Source of the DNA: Herbaspirillum sp. DW155 | Lineage (GTDB): Bacteria > Pseudomonadota > Gammaproteobacteria > Burkholderiales > Burkholderiaceae_D | DNA: 64,000 nt | Assembly (NCBI RefSeq): GCF_037076565.1 | Contig: NZ_AP029028.1 | Span: 4,154,001 to 4,218,000, forward strand | Direction: 5' to 3' | Shown: in pieces, positions 27,574 to 36,723 of the stretch | Position numbering within the stretch: position 1 is the first letter of the stretch | Layout of the letters: each line of letters opens with the position of its first letter | Notes under the pieces: model-generated | Told to the model about the DNA's origin: nothing | What the model saw: only the letters and a program-made list of their open reading frames with translations | Database searches by the model: none | Made by a program: the position numbers and the translations under genes

Positions 27574-28850
27574 GCCTTCTCGATGGACGGGAAACCCATC
27601 AGTTTCTGGTAGCCCATCCAGAACTTGCGGATCAGGCTTTCGGTAATCAACGTGTCGTCCTGGTCGGGGTTGTCGCGCGCCATGTCTATCACCGAGCAAT
27701 GGTCGGGATCGCGCGCGGTGCCACGCTGCACCAGTTCGGTCGCCTCGGTGTCTTCCATCGAGATGTAACCGGCCGGGCCCACCAGGTTGGCCTGTTTGAT
27801 GCGCAGGGCGCGCAGCTCGGGGGTGTCATCCTCGTAGCCGAAGAAGTGGAAGACCAGCTCGAAGTTGCTCGGGCCCTTGGGCAGCAACTGGCGTGCCACC
27901 AGAGTGTTATGGATCTGCTGCACCACCAGCTGCGGGAAGATGGGCTGAATGTGGTTGGTGGTCAGTTCCTCGAATTCCTTGATCTGGCCCAGCACCGACG
28001 GGTCCTGTAGCGAGAAGCCCTCATCGAAGGAGCGGATCTCCTGCTGCTTGTAGGCGTCCGCCGTCTCCACTTCATTCTTGGTGGCGGTGATGATGCTGTG
28101 CAGGCCGTGATGTTTGTCGGCCAGCGAGCGCGCCTTCATGCCCACGCGGAAGATGTTGAAGGTGGTATGGAACAGGTGCAGCAGGCTGGCGTGATACGGG
28201 TCCTTGACGTTTTCCAGGTAGAGCTTCCAGTTCGACTTGGAATACTGGCGCGTGCAGCCGAGGTAGACGATGGGCTTGTGGAAGATGCGATCGATCCACG
28301 GACGCATCTCGGGACCGATGTAGTCCGGCAGCGATTCCACGGTCTCGCTGAAGGTGGCGAAGACCAGGCCCTTGTAGCTGTCCACGCGCAACTGGCGCAG
28401 GCCGTGGCATTTGGGATCGAAGTCCCTGGCCATGCCGGTGGCGCCCTTCTGGCCACGACGGAAGGGAACGCCCAGCAGGTTGCCGCGCGCGTCGAAACTC
28501 CACTGGTGATAAGCACAGCTGTGCGAACTGGCATTGCCGCGCGGAGTGCGGCAGACGATGGCGCCACGGTGCGAGCACTTGTTGACCCAGGCGGCCAGGG
28601 CGCCGTCTTCGGTGCGGGTGACCACCACCGGGGTGTCGCCGACGAAGGTACTTTTGTAATCGCCGTTATTGGGAATCTCGGCCTCCAGCGCCAGGAAGCT
28701 CCAGGTCTCGCCCCGGTAGATGCGTTCCTGCTCCAGGTCATAGACCTCCCTGGAGCTGAATACCTTGTAGGGCGTGCGCGCACCATCGGTGCGGGGGAAT
28801 TGCACCAGCGGTGCATAGCCTTGCTGTTCGAGTCGGGTGGATGTGCTCAT
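27570..28850 (-). CDS. andAc: Ring-hydroxylating dioxygenase large subunit, probable anthranilate 1,2-dioxygenase
   Basis: A 426-residue catalytic alpha subunit. Rieske [2Fe-2S] ligands: Cys92, His94, Cys112, His115. Mononuclear iron site: Asp217 (bridging), His220 and His225 in ENVKDPYHASLLH. The sequence resembles the salicylate 5-hydroxylase/AndAc branch of the family. Anthranilate is favoured because the product of this step must feed catechol enzymes next door, no diol dehydrogenase (BenD type) is present, and an AraC regulator like AndR lies in the island. Salicylate 1-hydroxylation would also yield catechol and cannot be excluded. It is transcribed divergently from catB across 255 bp. 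Confidence 0.82.
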   Translation of the reverse strand: MSTSTRLEQQGYAPLVQFPRTDGARTPYKVFSSREVYDLEQERIYRGETWSFLALEAEIPNNGDYKSTFVGDTPVVVTRTEDGALAAWVNKCSHRGAIVCRTPRGNASSHSCAYHQWSFDARGNLLGVPFRRGQKGATGMARDFDPKCHGLRQLRVDSYKGLVFATFSETVESLPDYIGPEMRPWIDRIFHKPIVYLGCTRQYSKSNWKLYLENVKDPYHASLLHLFHTTFNIFRVGMKARSLADKHHGLHSIITATKNEVETADAYKQQEIRSFDEGFSLQDPSVLGQIKEFEELTTNHIQPIFPQLVVQQIHNTLVARQLLPKGPSNFELVFHFFGYEDDTPELRALRIKQANLVGPAGYISMEDTEATELVQRGTARDPDHCSVIDMARDNPDQDDTLITESLIRKFWMGYQKLMGFPSIEKA

Positions 28851-28983
28851 GCGAAGTCCTCATCGTTGAATGCCAGGTGGGGCCTGGACGATGAGCCATC
28901 TTAGGCAGGCTGCGCAAGGACGAATATCCGCCATTTGCATAGTTGCGGGGCAGTATTGTCCGTTTTTTGCATACATCGACGTT

Positions 28984-28998
28984 ATACCCAAAAGGTAT
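28984..28998. promoter_or_regulatory. CatR/BenM-type operator (ATAC-N7-GTAT)
   Basis: ATAC at 28984-28987 and GTAT at 28995-28998 with seven bases between them form the exact LysR-type site bound by BenM, CatM and CatR in known systems. The symmetry extends one base each side of the spacer (ATACC...GGTAT). It lies in the intergenic region between the divergent dioxygenase operon and catB, about 110 bp before the chosen catB start, and is the obvious target for the LysR regulator encoded at 31324-32226. Confidence 0.7.
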
Positions 28999-29105
28999 GC
29001 AGCATGCCTAAATCGGTCTTGGACACCCGGGCGGCTTTGTTCCTATCATCCTTCCCAAGTCAGACATCGTCAGCTTTCGCCTTCTTCTTTTCTACGGACT
29101 GCATC

Positions 29106-30266
29106 TTGAATTCCACCCTCCCCGCCACCTCCATCGAAACCGTCGAGGTCTTGCTGCTGGACGTTCCCACCATCCGCCCACACCGCCTGTCCATGACCAC
29201 CATGCACCGCCAGACCCTGGTGCTGGTACGCATCACCGGCAATGACGGCGTAGCCGGCTGGGGCGAGGCCACCACCATCGGCGGCCTGGCCTATGGCGAA
29301 GAAAGCCCGGAAAGCATCAAGGTCAACATCGACACCTACATCACGCCGCTGCTGCTGGGTGCCGATGCCAACCAGGTAGCCGCGCGCATGCATCACATTG
29401 CCGAGCACGTACAAGGCAACCGCTTCGCCAAATGCGCCATCGAGACGGCACTATCGGATGCGCTGGCACGCCGCCTGGGCGTGCCCCTGTCCACGCTCTT
29501 CGGCGGCCGGGTGCGCGAGAGCCTGCCGATTGCCTGGACCCTGGCCAGCGGCGACACCGCGCGCGACATCGAGGAGGCCGAGAAAATGCTGGCCCAGCGC
29601 CGCCACAACATCTTCAAGCTCAAGATCGGCGCACGCACCGTGCAGCAGGATTGCGCCCACGTGGCCGCCATCAAGCGCGCACTCGGTGATCGCGGTAGCG
29701 TGCGGGTGGACGTGAACCAGGCCTGGACCGAGACCGAGGCCATGCTGGGCATGCAGCTGCTGGCCGATGCCGGCGTGGACCTGGTGGAGCAGCCCATCGC
29801 CGCCGGCAACCACGACGGCCTGGGCCGCCTGCGCCAGAAGAACCGCATCGCCATCATGGCCGATGAAAGCCTGCATGGCCCGCAGGATGCCTATCAACTG
29901 GCCCGCGTCGGCGCAGCCGATGTGTTCGCCGTGAAGATCAATCAGTCCGGCGGACTGGCCGGTGCGCAGCAGGTGGCCGCCATCGCTGCTGCCGCCCAGG
30001 TCGAACTATATGGCGGCACCATGTTGGAAGGCGCCATCGGCACCATGGCCTCGGCCCAGTTGTTTGCCACCTTCGGCACGCTGGCCTGGGGCACTGAACT
30101 GTTCGGCCCGCTGCTGCTGACCGAAGAAATCCTGGCCACGCCGCTGCGTTACCGTGACTTCACCCTGGAACTACCCAGCGGCCCTGGTCTGGGCATCAGC
30201 CTGGACGAAGATCGCGTCAACGCGCTGCGGCGCGACCGTAAGACCCCGCTGGTCTCCGTAGCCTGA
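29106..30266 (+). CDS. catB: Muconate cycloisomerase
   Basis: Converts cis,cis-muconate to (+)-muconolactone in the ortho pathway. An enolase-superfamily protein of 386 residues: capping domain with VPTIRPHRLSMTTMHRQT, then the barrel with catalytic Lys in FKLKIGA, metal ligands in RVDVNQAW, EQPIAAGN and MADES, and the second Lys in VFAVKINQSGG. A TTG start at 29106 with ACGGA seven bases upstream best matches known N termini; ATGs at 28935 and 29004 would add 57 or 34 unconserved residues and lie across or near the CatR box. catA follows 64 bp downstream. Confidence 0.92.
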   Translation: MNSTLPATSIETVEVLLLDVPTIRPHRLSMTTMHRQTLVLVRITGNDGVAGWGEATTIGGLAYGEESPESIKVNIDTYITPLLLGADANQVAARMHHIAEHVQGNRFAKCAIETALSDALARRLGVPLSTLFGGRVRESLPIAWTLASGDTARDIEEAEKMLAQRRHNIFKLKIGARTVQQDCAHVAAIKRALGDRGSVRVDVNQAWTETEAMLGMQLLADAGVDLVEQPIAAGNHDGLGRLRQKNRIAIMADESLHGPQDAYQLARVGAADVFAVKINQSGGLAGAQQVAAIAAAAQVELYGGTMLEGAIGTMASAQLFATFGTLAWGTELFGPLLLTEEILATPLRYRDFTLELPSGPGLGISLDEDRVNALRRDRKTPLVSVA

Positions 30267-30330
30267 CCCATCGGCCCGGACCGACTGCACCCACCCCCAT
30301 ACATATCCAACCAGAGACAGGAGAGACAAC

Positions 30331-31242
30331 GTGGACAAGAAAGCCATCGACGCCGTACTGCAAAAAATCGAAAGCACCGAAATCGCGGAGGGCAACCAGC
30401 GTGTCAAGACCATCGTCAACCGCCTCGTGCGCGACATGTTTTATACGATTGAAGACCTGGATGTGCAGCCGGAAGAATTTTGGGCTGCCGTGGATTATCT
30501 GACCTCGGCCGGCAAATCGGGCGAGTTCGGGCTGATCGCCGCCGGACTGGGCTTCGAGCACTTCCTCGACCTGCGCATGGATGAAGCCGAGGCACGCCGC
30601 GGCTTGCAGGGCGGCACCCCGCGCACCATCGAAGGACCGCTGTACGTCTCGGGCGCACCCGAGCAGAAGGGCTTTGCGCGCATGGACAAGGATCCGCAAC
30701 CGGGCGATACCCTCTTCATGCAAGGCCAGGTCTTCGACGAACACGGCAAGCCGCTGGCCAATGCACTGGTGGAAGTCTGGCACGCCAACCACCTGGGCCG
30801 TTATTCCTTCTTCGATCCGGAGCAGAGCCCGTTCAACCTGCGCTGCTCCATCCGCACCGACGAGCAAGGCCGCTATCGCTTCCGCAGCCGCGTGCCGGTC
30901 GGCTACAGCGTGCCGCCGGGTGGCGCCACCGACCGCCTGCTCAACAAGCTGGGCCGTCACGGCAGCCGTCCTGCGCACATCCACTTCTTCGTCACCGTAC
31001 CGGGCTATCGCAAGCTGACCACGCAGATCAACATCGCCGGCGATCCGTACCTGTGGGATGACTTCGCCTTCGCCACCCGCGAAGGCCTGGTCCCGGAACT
31101 GAAGCACGTCACCGATCCGGCCGAGATCCGCAAGCACGAAGTCGACGCACCCTTCTATGCCATCGAGTTCAACTTCAACCTGCTGCCGGAACAGAACGAC
31201 CTGCCCAAGGCCGACATCAATCGTCCGCGTCTGGCGGCCTGA
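30331..31242 (+). CDS. catA: Catechol 1,2-dioxygenase
   Basis: A 303-residue intradiol dioxygenase that opens catechol to cis,cis-muconate. The Fe(III) ligands are Tyr158, Tyr192, His216 and His218 (GRYS, GYSVPP, AHIHF). The N-terminal helical dimerisation domain covers about 1-100. It starts with GTG preceded by CAGGAGAG. It is the last gene of catBA and ends 21 bases before a strong bidirectional terminator. catC is not in this window. Confidence 0.96.
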   Translation: MDKKAIDAVLQKIESTEIAEGNQRVKTIVNRLVRDMFYTIEDLDVQPEEFWAAVDYLTSAGKSGEFGLIAAGLGFEHFLDLRMDEAEARRGLQGGTPRTIEGPLYVSGAPEQKGFARMDKDPQPGDTLFMQGQVFDEHGKPLANALVEVWHANHLGRYSFFDPEQSPFNLRCSIRTDEQGRYRFRSRVPVGYSVPPGGATDRLLNKLGRHGSRPAHIHFFVTVPGYRKLTTQINIAGDPYLWDDFAFATREGLVPELKHVTDPAEIRKHEVDAPFYAIEFNFNLLPEQNDLPKADINRPRLAA

Positions 31243-31263
31243 TCCTGCGCTGATCTGAACGAC

Positions 31264-31291
31264 GACGGGCCATGCGACTGCATGGCCCGTC
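31264..31291. terminator. Bidirectional terminator between catA and catR
   Basis: A perfect 12-bp stem (GACGGGCCATGC and its complement) with loop GACT, between the convergent catA and catR stops. The plus-strand transcript continues TTCATTG, so it is T-rich only in part; position and stem strength make termination for both genes likely. Confidence 0.8.
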
Positions 31292-31323
31292 TTCATTGCA
31301 CCTCGCCCTTTGGAGGCCCGCGA

Positions 31324-32226
31324 TCAGGTGTATTCCTCGGCATGCATGCGCGCAATCGCCGCTGCCGTATCACGCAATTTTTCCAGTAGCAGCGAGCGGT
31401 CATTGGCGCGGAAATTCATGATCACCGGTGAATGCACGCCCTTGTTCGACAAAGGCCGGTACACCACATCCGAGCGATGCAACCCCTGCACCGAGCGCGG
31501 CACCAGGGTCACGCCCACGCCGGCGGCCACCAGGCCGATGGCGGTCTGCATCTCGTTGGCTTCCTTGACGATGGCCGGTCGCAGGGCGCGGCTGGAAAAA
31601 ATGTCCAGTACCTGGTCCGCGTAGCTGGGACGGGGCTTTGCCGGATAGAGAATGAAACGTTCCTCGGCCAGCTGCGCCAGCGTCACCTTGTTGCGTGCCA
31701 GCAGCGCATGGCCCAGCGGGAACACCGCTACCAGAGGCTCTTCCACGATGGTCTCGCAGAGGATGTCGGGGTCGCTGATGGGCAGGCGTCCGAAGCCCAC
31801 ATCGATGCGTCCTGACTTGAGTGCCTCGATCTGTTCCATGGTCACGATCTCGGAAAATCCGATTTCGATTTCCGGCATGTCGGTGCGAAAACGCTTGATC
31901 ATCTCCGGCAGCAAACCATACAGCGCCGAGGGCACGAAACCGATGTTGAACCAGTGCTGCTGCCCACGGGCGATGACGCGCGTGCCTTCCTCGATCTGTT
32001 CCAGCCGGGACAATACCTGCAAGGTCTGTTCATAGAAAAACTTGCCCGCCATGGTGAGCGCAATCGGACGCGAGGCGCGGTCGATCAGCTCGGCCCCGAG
32101 CATTTCCTCGAGCTGGCGGATCTGCCGGCTCAGGGGCGGCTGGGCGATGTGCAGCAGTTCGGCCGCACGGCTGAAACTGAGCGTGCTGGCGACGGCATTG
32201 AAATACTTGAGATGACGCAGTTCCAC
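31324..32226 (-). CDS. catR: LysR-type regulator, CatR
   Basis: A 300-residue LysR protein. The N-terminal winged helix begins MELRHLKYFNAVAST and contains SFSRAAELLHIAQPPLSRQIRQLE; the rest is a substrate-binding-like inducer domain. BenM/CatM/CatR proteins bind cis,cis-muconate and activate cat genes. The GTG at 32226 is chosen as start because it yields the standard LysR N terminus and has CGGAGG just upstream; the open frame extends 16 residues further (32274). It converges on catA rather than diverging from catB, but an ATAC-N7-GTAT box lies upstream of catB. Confidence 0.88.
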   Translation of the reverse strand: MELRHLKYFNAVASTLSFSRAAELLHIAQPPLSRQIRQLEEMLGAELIDRASRPIALTMAGKFFYEQTLQVLSRLEQIEEGTRVIARGQQHWFNIGFVPSALYGLLPEMIKRFRTDMPEIEIGFSEIVTMEQIEALKSGRIDVGFGRLPISDPDILCETIVEEPLVAVFPLGHALLARNKVTLAQLAEERFILYPAKPRPSYADQVLDIFSSRALRPAIVKEANEMQTAIGLVAAGVGVTLVPRSVQGLHRSDVVYRPLSNKGVHSPVIMNFRANDRSLLLEKLRDTAAAIARMHAEEYT

Positions 32227-32651
32227 TATACCTCCGAGGCATACCTTGATGCTGATTTGATATTGTACGTTCATCGGCCGACCGCATAGAATCGACGATC
32301 AGCCGGCCGCAGAGCCGTGCCCCGAAGCAACGAGGTCCGCGTCCACGACAGCAGGGCCCGTCCAGAAGACCGTAGAGGAGACCAACATGCACCCACCCGC
32401 CCGTGCAGGCCTGCCCTGCCCCACCCACGTCCGACGATGCCCGCTGGCGGGCATGAAACTTGCAACTTCGCGTTAGCAAACGCAGCTTGCACTGGCTGAG
32501 GGAAAGCAGCCAGCGCACAGCCCGTTCGCATCGTCCATGAAGGTGCAGGGCAGACCGGCAGCGCCGCCGTCTGCACGTAGCAGCACCCTACCCGGTCTCA
32601 CCGTCCTTCCGTCACCGGCACCGTGCGGAAGGGCAGCGTTAAGAGGTTAAC
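32227..32651. promoter_or_regulatory. Divergent control region of catR and the AraC gene
   Basis: 425 bp without a credible gene. Next to catR it holds two ATACC motifs (32228-32232 and 32241-32245), 13 bases apart, that overlap the catR ribosome site, and CCTC-C-GAGG (32231-32239). Further right there is an inverted repeat ATGCCCGC-TG-GCGGGCAT (32437-32454). Open frames here are proline/cysteine-rich shadows. Promoters for both genes must lie here; no clear -35/-10 pair was picked. Confidence 0.5.
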
Positions 32652-33668
32652 ATGATCAACACTGTCCACGCGCTCAGTCTGGAGCCCTTGTATCGCCGCC
32701 GCGTTTTCCAGTCCACCCGCAAGGTCGACTGCCACGCGCAAGTCGCCAACGAACTCTCGGAACATGACCTGTTCTGGAAGGGCGACGATGTCGATACCGT
32801 GCTCTTCAAGGCGGCGATCCAGCAGTTGCAGATCTTCATGCTCAAGTATGGCGCCGAGGTCGTCGTGCGTCCGCGCCTGTTCAACGGTTTTGCGCTGGTC
32901 CACATGACGCTCTCGGGCAGTGCCGAGATCGAATCCGATGGCCGCAAGGTGTGCATCCCGCAAGGACACACCGCACTGATCGCACCAAAACGGAATCTGC
33001 GCCTGTGGTGGCAGGCGGGTTCCGAACAACTGATCCTGAAGGTGCCGCTGGCCCTGTTCGACCAATTGCGCGCGCTCGGCCAGCGCGGCCCGATGGATGT
33101 GCCCTCGGTGTTCCTGCTTCCACAGCAGGCCGCACCCTATTGGGACCTGCTGATCCAGTCGCTGCTGCGCGTACTGGCCCTGCCCGGCCAGGGCGCAGGA
33201 CAGGGTGAATGGGTGCAGCACTTCGAACGCAGTGCTGTGCAATTCCTGCTCTCGCAACTGACGACCACGGTGGAACCCGTACTTGCCTGCAGTGCTGGTC
33301 AACGTGCTGCCAATGAATCGGCCGACAGCCTGGTCGGTGCCGGCAAGCTGCAGCGCCTGGACATGCTGGAGCGCTACATCCGCAGCCGCCTGTGCGCGCC
33401 GCTGGCCCTGGCCGACCTGGCCGGTGCGGCCGGAGTGAGCGTGCGTGCGCTCAATGCGCTGTGCCACCAGCAATATGGCGTGGCTCCCATGGACCTGCTG
33501 CGCAATATCCGGCTCGATGCCGTGCGCGAGCGCCTGCTAACGCATCCCGGTGCCAACATCACCGATACCGCTTTCGAATTCGGCTTCGGGCATCTGGGGC
33601 GGTTCTCAGCTTACTATCGCGAGCGGTTTGGCGAATTGCCCAAGCAGACGCGCAGTATGGCACGCTGA
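32652..33668 (+). CDS. AraC/XylS-family regulator, AndR-like
   Basis: A 338-residue activator. Residues about 25-200 form the cupin-like AraC-binding domain of the XylS/NahR-type group, and 235-335 hold two helix-turn-helix motifs (PLALADLAGAAGVSVRALNALCHQQYG and ITDTAFEFGFGHLGRFSAYYRERFGELP). In Burkholderia the anthranilate dioxygenase operon is controlled by an AraC/XylS protein, AndR, so this is the likely regulator of the dioxygenase operon here; this is inference from context. It reads divergently from catR. Confidence 0.8.
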   Translation: MINTVHALSLEPLYRRRVFQSTRKVDCHAQVANELSEHDLFWKGDDVDTVLFKAAIQQLQIFMLKYGAEVVVRPRLFNGFALVHMTLSGSAEIESDGRKVCIPQGHTALIAPKRNLRLWWQAGSEQLILKVPLALFDQLRALGQRGPMDVPSVFLLPQQAAPYWDLLIQSLLRVLALPGQGAGQGEWVQHFERSAVQFLLSQLTTTVEPVLACSAGQRAANESADSLVGAGKLQRLDMLERYIRSRLCAPLALADLAGAAGVSVRALNALCHQQYGVAPMDLLRNIRLDAVRERLLTHPGANITDTAFEFGFGHLGRFSAYYRERFGELPKQTRSMAR

Positions 33669-33814
33669 TCTCCTTTCGACCCGAAATCCGCTGCGGCTGG
33701 CCTGGCAATGGTATCGATACGGTGCCATCCATCCGTGCGTCTTCATCGGCACGGGGTGCATATGCTTATGCGAAATCATTTCTTGGCTCGCCCTGTCTGC
33801 TCGCGCTAGCGTCG

Positions 33815-33840
33815 GGGATGCGACAGTGTTCACGCATCCC
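33815..33840 (+). promoter_or_regulatory. Hairpin in the metY leader
   Basis: GGGATGCG and CGCATCCC form a perfect 8-bp stem with a 10-base loop, 24 bases ahead of the metY ATG. A further palindrome GTATCGATAC lies at 33711-33720. It does not look like a SAM riboswitch I know; it may be an operator or leader structure. Confidence 0.3.
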
Positions 33841-33864
33841 ATCCACGAAAAGAAGAGAGACGAC

Positions 33865-35154
33865 ATGCCAGACCAACCCCAATGGAAATTCGAAACCGTA
33901 TCCGTCCACGGTGGTTATGATCCCGACCCGACCACGCGCGCCGTGGCCGTGCCGATCTACCAGACCGTGGCCTTTGCCTTCGACGATACCCAGCACGGCG
34001 CCGACCTGTTCGACCTGAAGGTCCAGGGCAACATCTATTCGCGCATCATGAACCCGACCCAGGACGTGCTGGAAAAACGTCTGGCCGCGCTCGAAGGCGG
34101 CATCGCCGCACTGGCACTGGCCTCGGGACAAGCGGCAGTGACCTACGCGATCCAGACCATTGCCGAAGCCGGCGACAACATCGTCTCGGCCTCCACCCTC
34201 TATGGCGGTACCTACAATCTCTTCGCCCACACGCTGCCGCAGTTCGGCATCCAGACCCGCTTTGCCGATCCGCGCCAGCCGGCTTCCTTCGAGCCGCTGA
34301 TCGACGCGCGCACCAAGGCCGTCTATATCGAATCCATCGGCAACCCGCTGGGCAACGTCACCGACATCGCCGCCGTGGCCGCGATCGCGCATCGCCACGG
34401 CGTCCCGCTCATCGTCGACAACACCGTGGCCACGCCCTATCTGCTGCGTCCCTTCGAGCACGGTGCCGACATCGTGGTGCACTCGCTGACCAAGTACCTG
34501 GGTGGTCATGGCACCACGCTGGGCGGCGCCATCGTGGACTCGGGCAAGTTCCCCTGGGCCAGACACAAGGAACGCTTCAAGCGCCTCAACGAACCCGACG
34601 TCAGCTATCACGGCGTGGTCTACACCGAAGCCCTGGGCGAAGCGGCCTACATCGGCCGCGCGCGCGTGGTGCCGCTGCGCAATACGGGCGCTGCGCTCTC
34701 CCCCTTCAATGCCTTCCAGATCCTGCAGGGTATCGAGACCCTGGCCCTGCGTCTGGACCGCATCACCGCCAATACGCTGGCGGTGGCGCAATACCTGAAG
34801 CGCCATCCCAAGGTGCGCTGGGTCAACTATGCCGGGCTGGAGGATCATCCCGACCATGCACTGGCGCAGAAGTATTTCAAGGGCCGTGCCTCGGGTGTGC
34901 TGACCTTCGGTGTGGCCAATGGCCGCGAGGGCGGTGCGCGCTTCCAGGATGCGCTGCAACTGTTCACGCGGCTGGTCAACATCGGTGATGCCAAGTCCCT
35001 GGCCACACATCCCGCTTCCACTACGCACCGGCAGTTGTCGCCAGCCGAACTGGAGAAGGCCGGCGTGACCGAAGACACGGTGCGGCTGTCCATCGGCATC
35101 GAACATATCGATGATCTGCTGGCCGATCTGGAACAGGCCTTGCAGTCGGCGTGA
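33865..35154 (+). CDS. metY: O-acetylhomoserine sulfhydrylase (aminocarboxypropyltransferase)
   Basis: A 429-residue PLP enzyme of the Cys/Met metabolism family that makes homocysteine from O-acetylhomoserine and sulfide. The PLP lysine is Lys210 in SLTKYLGGHG. FETVSVHGGYDPDPTTRAVAVPIYQT at the N terminus and PASTTHRQL near the C terminus are diagnostic. The ATG at 33865 follows GAGAGACGAC; the longer open frame overlaps the AraC gene. Its natural terminator appears to have been the site of an IS insertion directly downstream. The convergent ssu operon supplies sulfite from sulfonates, a related sulfur task. Confidence 0.95.
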   Translation: MPDQPQWKFETVSVHGGYDPDPTTRAVAVPIYQTVAFAFDDTQHGADLFDLKVQGNIYSRIMNPTQDVLEKRLAALEGGIAALALASGQAAVTYAIQTIAEAGDNIVSASTLYGGTYNLFAHTLPQFGIQTRFADPRQPASFEPLIDARTKAVYIESIGNPLGNVTDIAAVAAIAHRHGVPLIVDNTVATPYLLRPFEHGADIVVHSLTKYLGGHGTTLGGAIVDSGKFPWARHKERFKRLNEPDVSYHGVVYTEALGEAAYIGRARVVPLRNTGAALSPFNAFQILQGIETLALRLDRITANTLAVAQYLKRHPKVRWVNYAGLEDHPDHALAQKYFKGRASGVLTFGVANGREGGARFQDALQLFTRLVNIGDAKSLATHPASTTHRQLSPAELEKAGVTEDTVRLSIGIEHIDDLLADLEQALQSA

Positions 35155-35174
35155 TCTGATTGGTGCTCAAGAAA

Positions 35175-35196
35175 ATGGCTCCGCATGCGGAGCCAT
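35175..35196. repeat. Left copy of 22-bp palindrome flanking the IS (target duplication/terminator half)
   Basis: ATGGCTCCGCA followed by its exact complement, preceded by AAA. The same 22 bases occur at 36763-36784, there followed by TTT. Removing the element and one copy gives a perfect 28-bp palindrome with A-run and T-run, a bidirectional terminator between metY and ssuD. Confidence 0.75.
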
Positions 35197-35249
35197 CAGA
35201 TTGATGACAAAGCCCTGGCGAGAGCCAAGGCTTTGTTGTTTAATCGGTC

Positions 35250-36716
35250 ATGCTCAAAAAACCGACAGCCGCCCAGCACGAGTTAGAGATGGTGACCATC
35301 GAGATGCTCGTGCCCAAGGACCACCTGCTGCGCAAGATCGACGCGGCGGTGGATTTCGAGTTCATCCGCGAGAAGGTGGCGCATCTGTATTGCGCCGACA
35401 ATGGCCGCCCGGCACTGGACCCGGTGGTACTCTTCAAGCTCTTGTTCATCGGCTACCTCTTCGGTATCCGCAGCGAGCGCCAGCTCATCCGCGAGGTCCA
35501 GGTCAACGTGGCCTATCGCTGGTTTGCCGGATTCCGTCTGACCGACAAGGTGCCGGACTCCTCCACCTTCTCCCAGAACCGGCGCCGCCGCTTCATTGAT
35601 ACCACCGTCTATCAAGACATCTTCGACGAGATCGTGCGCCAGGCCATTGGACGCGGCATGGTCGATGGCCGTGTGCTCTACAGCGACAGCACCCACCTCA
35701 AGGCCAACGCCAACAAGAACAAGTTCGACTACGTTCAAGTTGCCCAGACACCCTCGGCCTATCTGGCCGAACTGGATGCGGCTGTGGATATCGACCGTGC
35801 CGAGCATGGCAAGAAGCCGCTCAAACGTGACGATGATGATGAGCCGCCCACCAAAGAGATCAAGGTTAGTCGCACCGATCCCGAGAGCGGCTACATGGTG
35901 CGCGACGACAAGCCCAAGGGCTTCTTCTACCTGGATCACCGCACCGTCGATGCCAAGCATTGCATCATTACCGATACCCATGTCACGCCCGCCTCAGTCC
36001 ATGACAGTCAACCTTATCTGGCACGCCTGGATCGTCAGCGCCAGACGTTCGGATTTGATGTGCAGGCCGTTGGCCTGGATGCTGGCTATTTCACACCGGC
36101 CGTCTGCCAGGGACTGGAGAATCGCGAGATCAGCGGCGTGATGGGCTACCGCACGCCCAACCACAAGCCGGGGACATTCTTTAAAAGGGAGTATGAGTAC
36201 GACGCCTACCGTGACGAATACATCTGCCCGCAGGGCCAGCCCTTGCACTACAGCACCACCAATCGGCAGGGGTATCGGGAATACAAATCCAAGCCTGAAC
36301 AATGCCGGGGCTGCAAGGTACGCGAGCAATGCACCAATAGCGCCAATGCGGTCAAGGTGGTGACGCGCCATGTGTGGGAGCGTTCCAAGGAGAAGGTGGA
36401 TGATCGGCGTCGTACCGAATGGGGCAAGCGCATCTATGCCCGACGCAAGGAAACGGTAGAACGCAGCTTCGCCGACGCCAAGCAATTGCACGGACATCGC
36501 TATGCCCGCATGCGCGGCTTGCGCAAGGTCGCCGAGCAGTGCTTGTTGGCGGCGGCGGCCCAGAACATGAAGAAGATTGCCCTGCTGGTGGCGCGCTTGC
36601 GCGCGCTTTTACCGGGCTTGAACGCCTATGCCAGCGTACAAAAGTGGCTACAGAGAAAAATGAGCGCATTGCTTGGCTTCTGCGCCATCGACCATCTGCA
36701 AATTACCTGCGCCTGA
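35250..36716 (+). CDS. IS1182-family transposase (DDE)
   Basis: A 488-residue transposase. The N-terminal DUF772-like region (about 40-115: ALDPVVLFKLLFIGYLFGIRSERQL) and the C-terminal DDE_Tnp_1 region are intact. Likely catalytic residues: Asp146 in YSDSTHLKANANK, Asp277 in GLDAGY, and Glu404 in ETVERSFADAKQLHGHRYARMRG. A Cys-rich stretch (CPQGQ, CRGCKVREQC, about 326-361) is usual in the family. No strong ribosome site precedes the ATG, as is common for transposases. Reads in the same direction as metY. Confidence 0.9.
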   Translation: MLKKPTAAQHELEMVTIEMLVPKDHLLRKIDAAVDFEFIREKVAHLYCADNGRPALDPVVLFKLLFIGYLFGIRSERQLIREVQVNVAYRWFAGFRLTDKVPDSSTFSQNRRRRFIDTTVYQDIFDEIVRQAIGRGMVDGRVLYSDSTHLKANANKNKFDYVQVAQTPSAYLAELDAAVDIDRAEHGKKPLKRDDDDEPPTKEIKVSRTDPESGYMVRDDKPKGFFYLDHRTVDAKHCIITDTHVTPASVHDSQPYLARLDRQRQTFGFDVQAVGLDAGYFTPAVCQGLENREISGVMGYRTPNHKPGTFFKREYEYDAYRDEYICPQGQPLHYSTTNRQGYREYKSKPEQCRGCKVREQCTNSANAVKVVTRHVWERSKEKVDDRRRTEWGKRIYARRKETVERSFADAKQLHGHRYARMRGLRKVAEQCLLAAAAQNMKKIALLVARLRALLPGLNAYASVQKWLQRKMSALLGFCAIDHLQITCA

Positions 36717-36723
36717 AAAACAA

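Noticed and set aside
28935-29105. Longer N terminus for catB from ATG 28935 or 29004
   Set aside because: It would add residues not found in other muconate cycloisomerases and the first would run across the CatR box; the TTG at 29106 fits the family N terminus.
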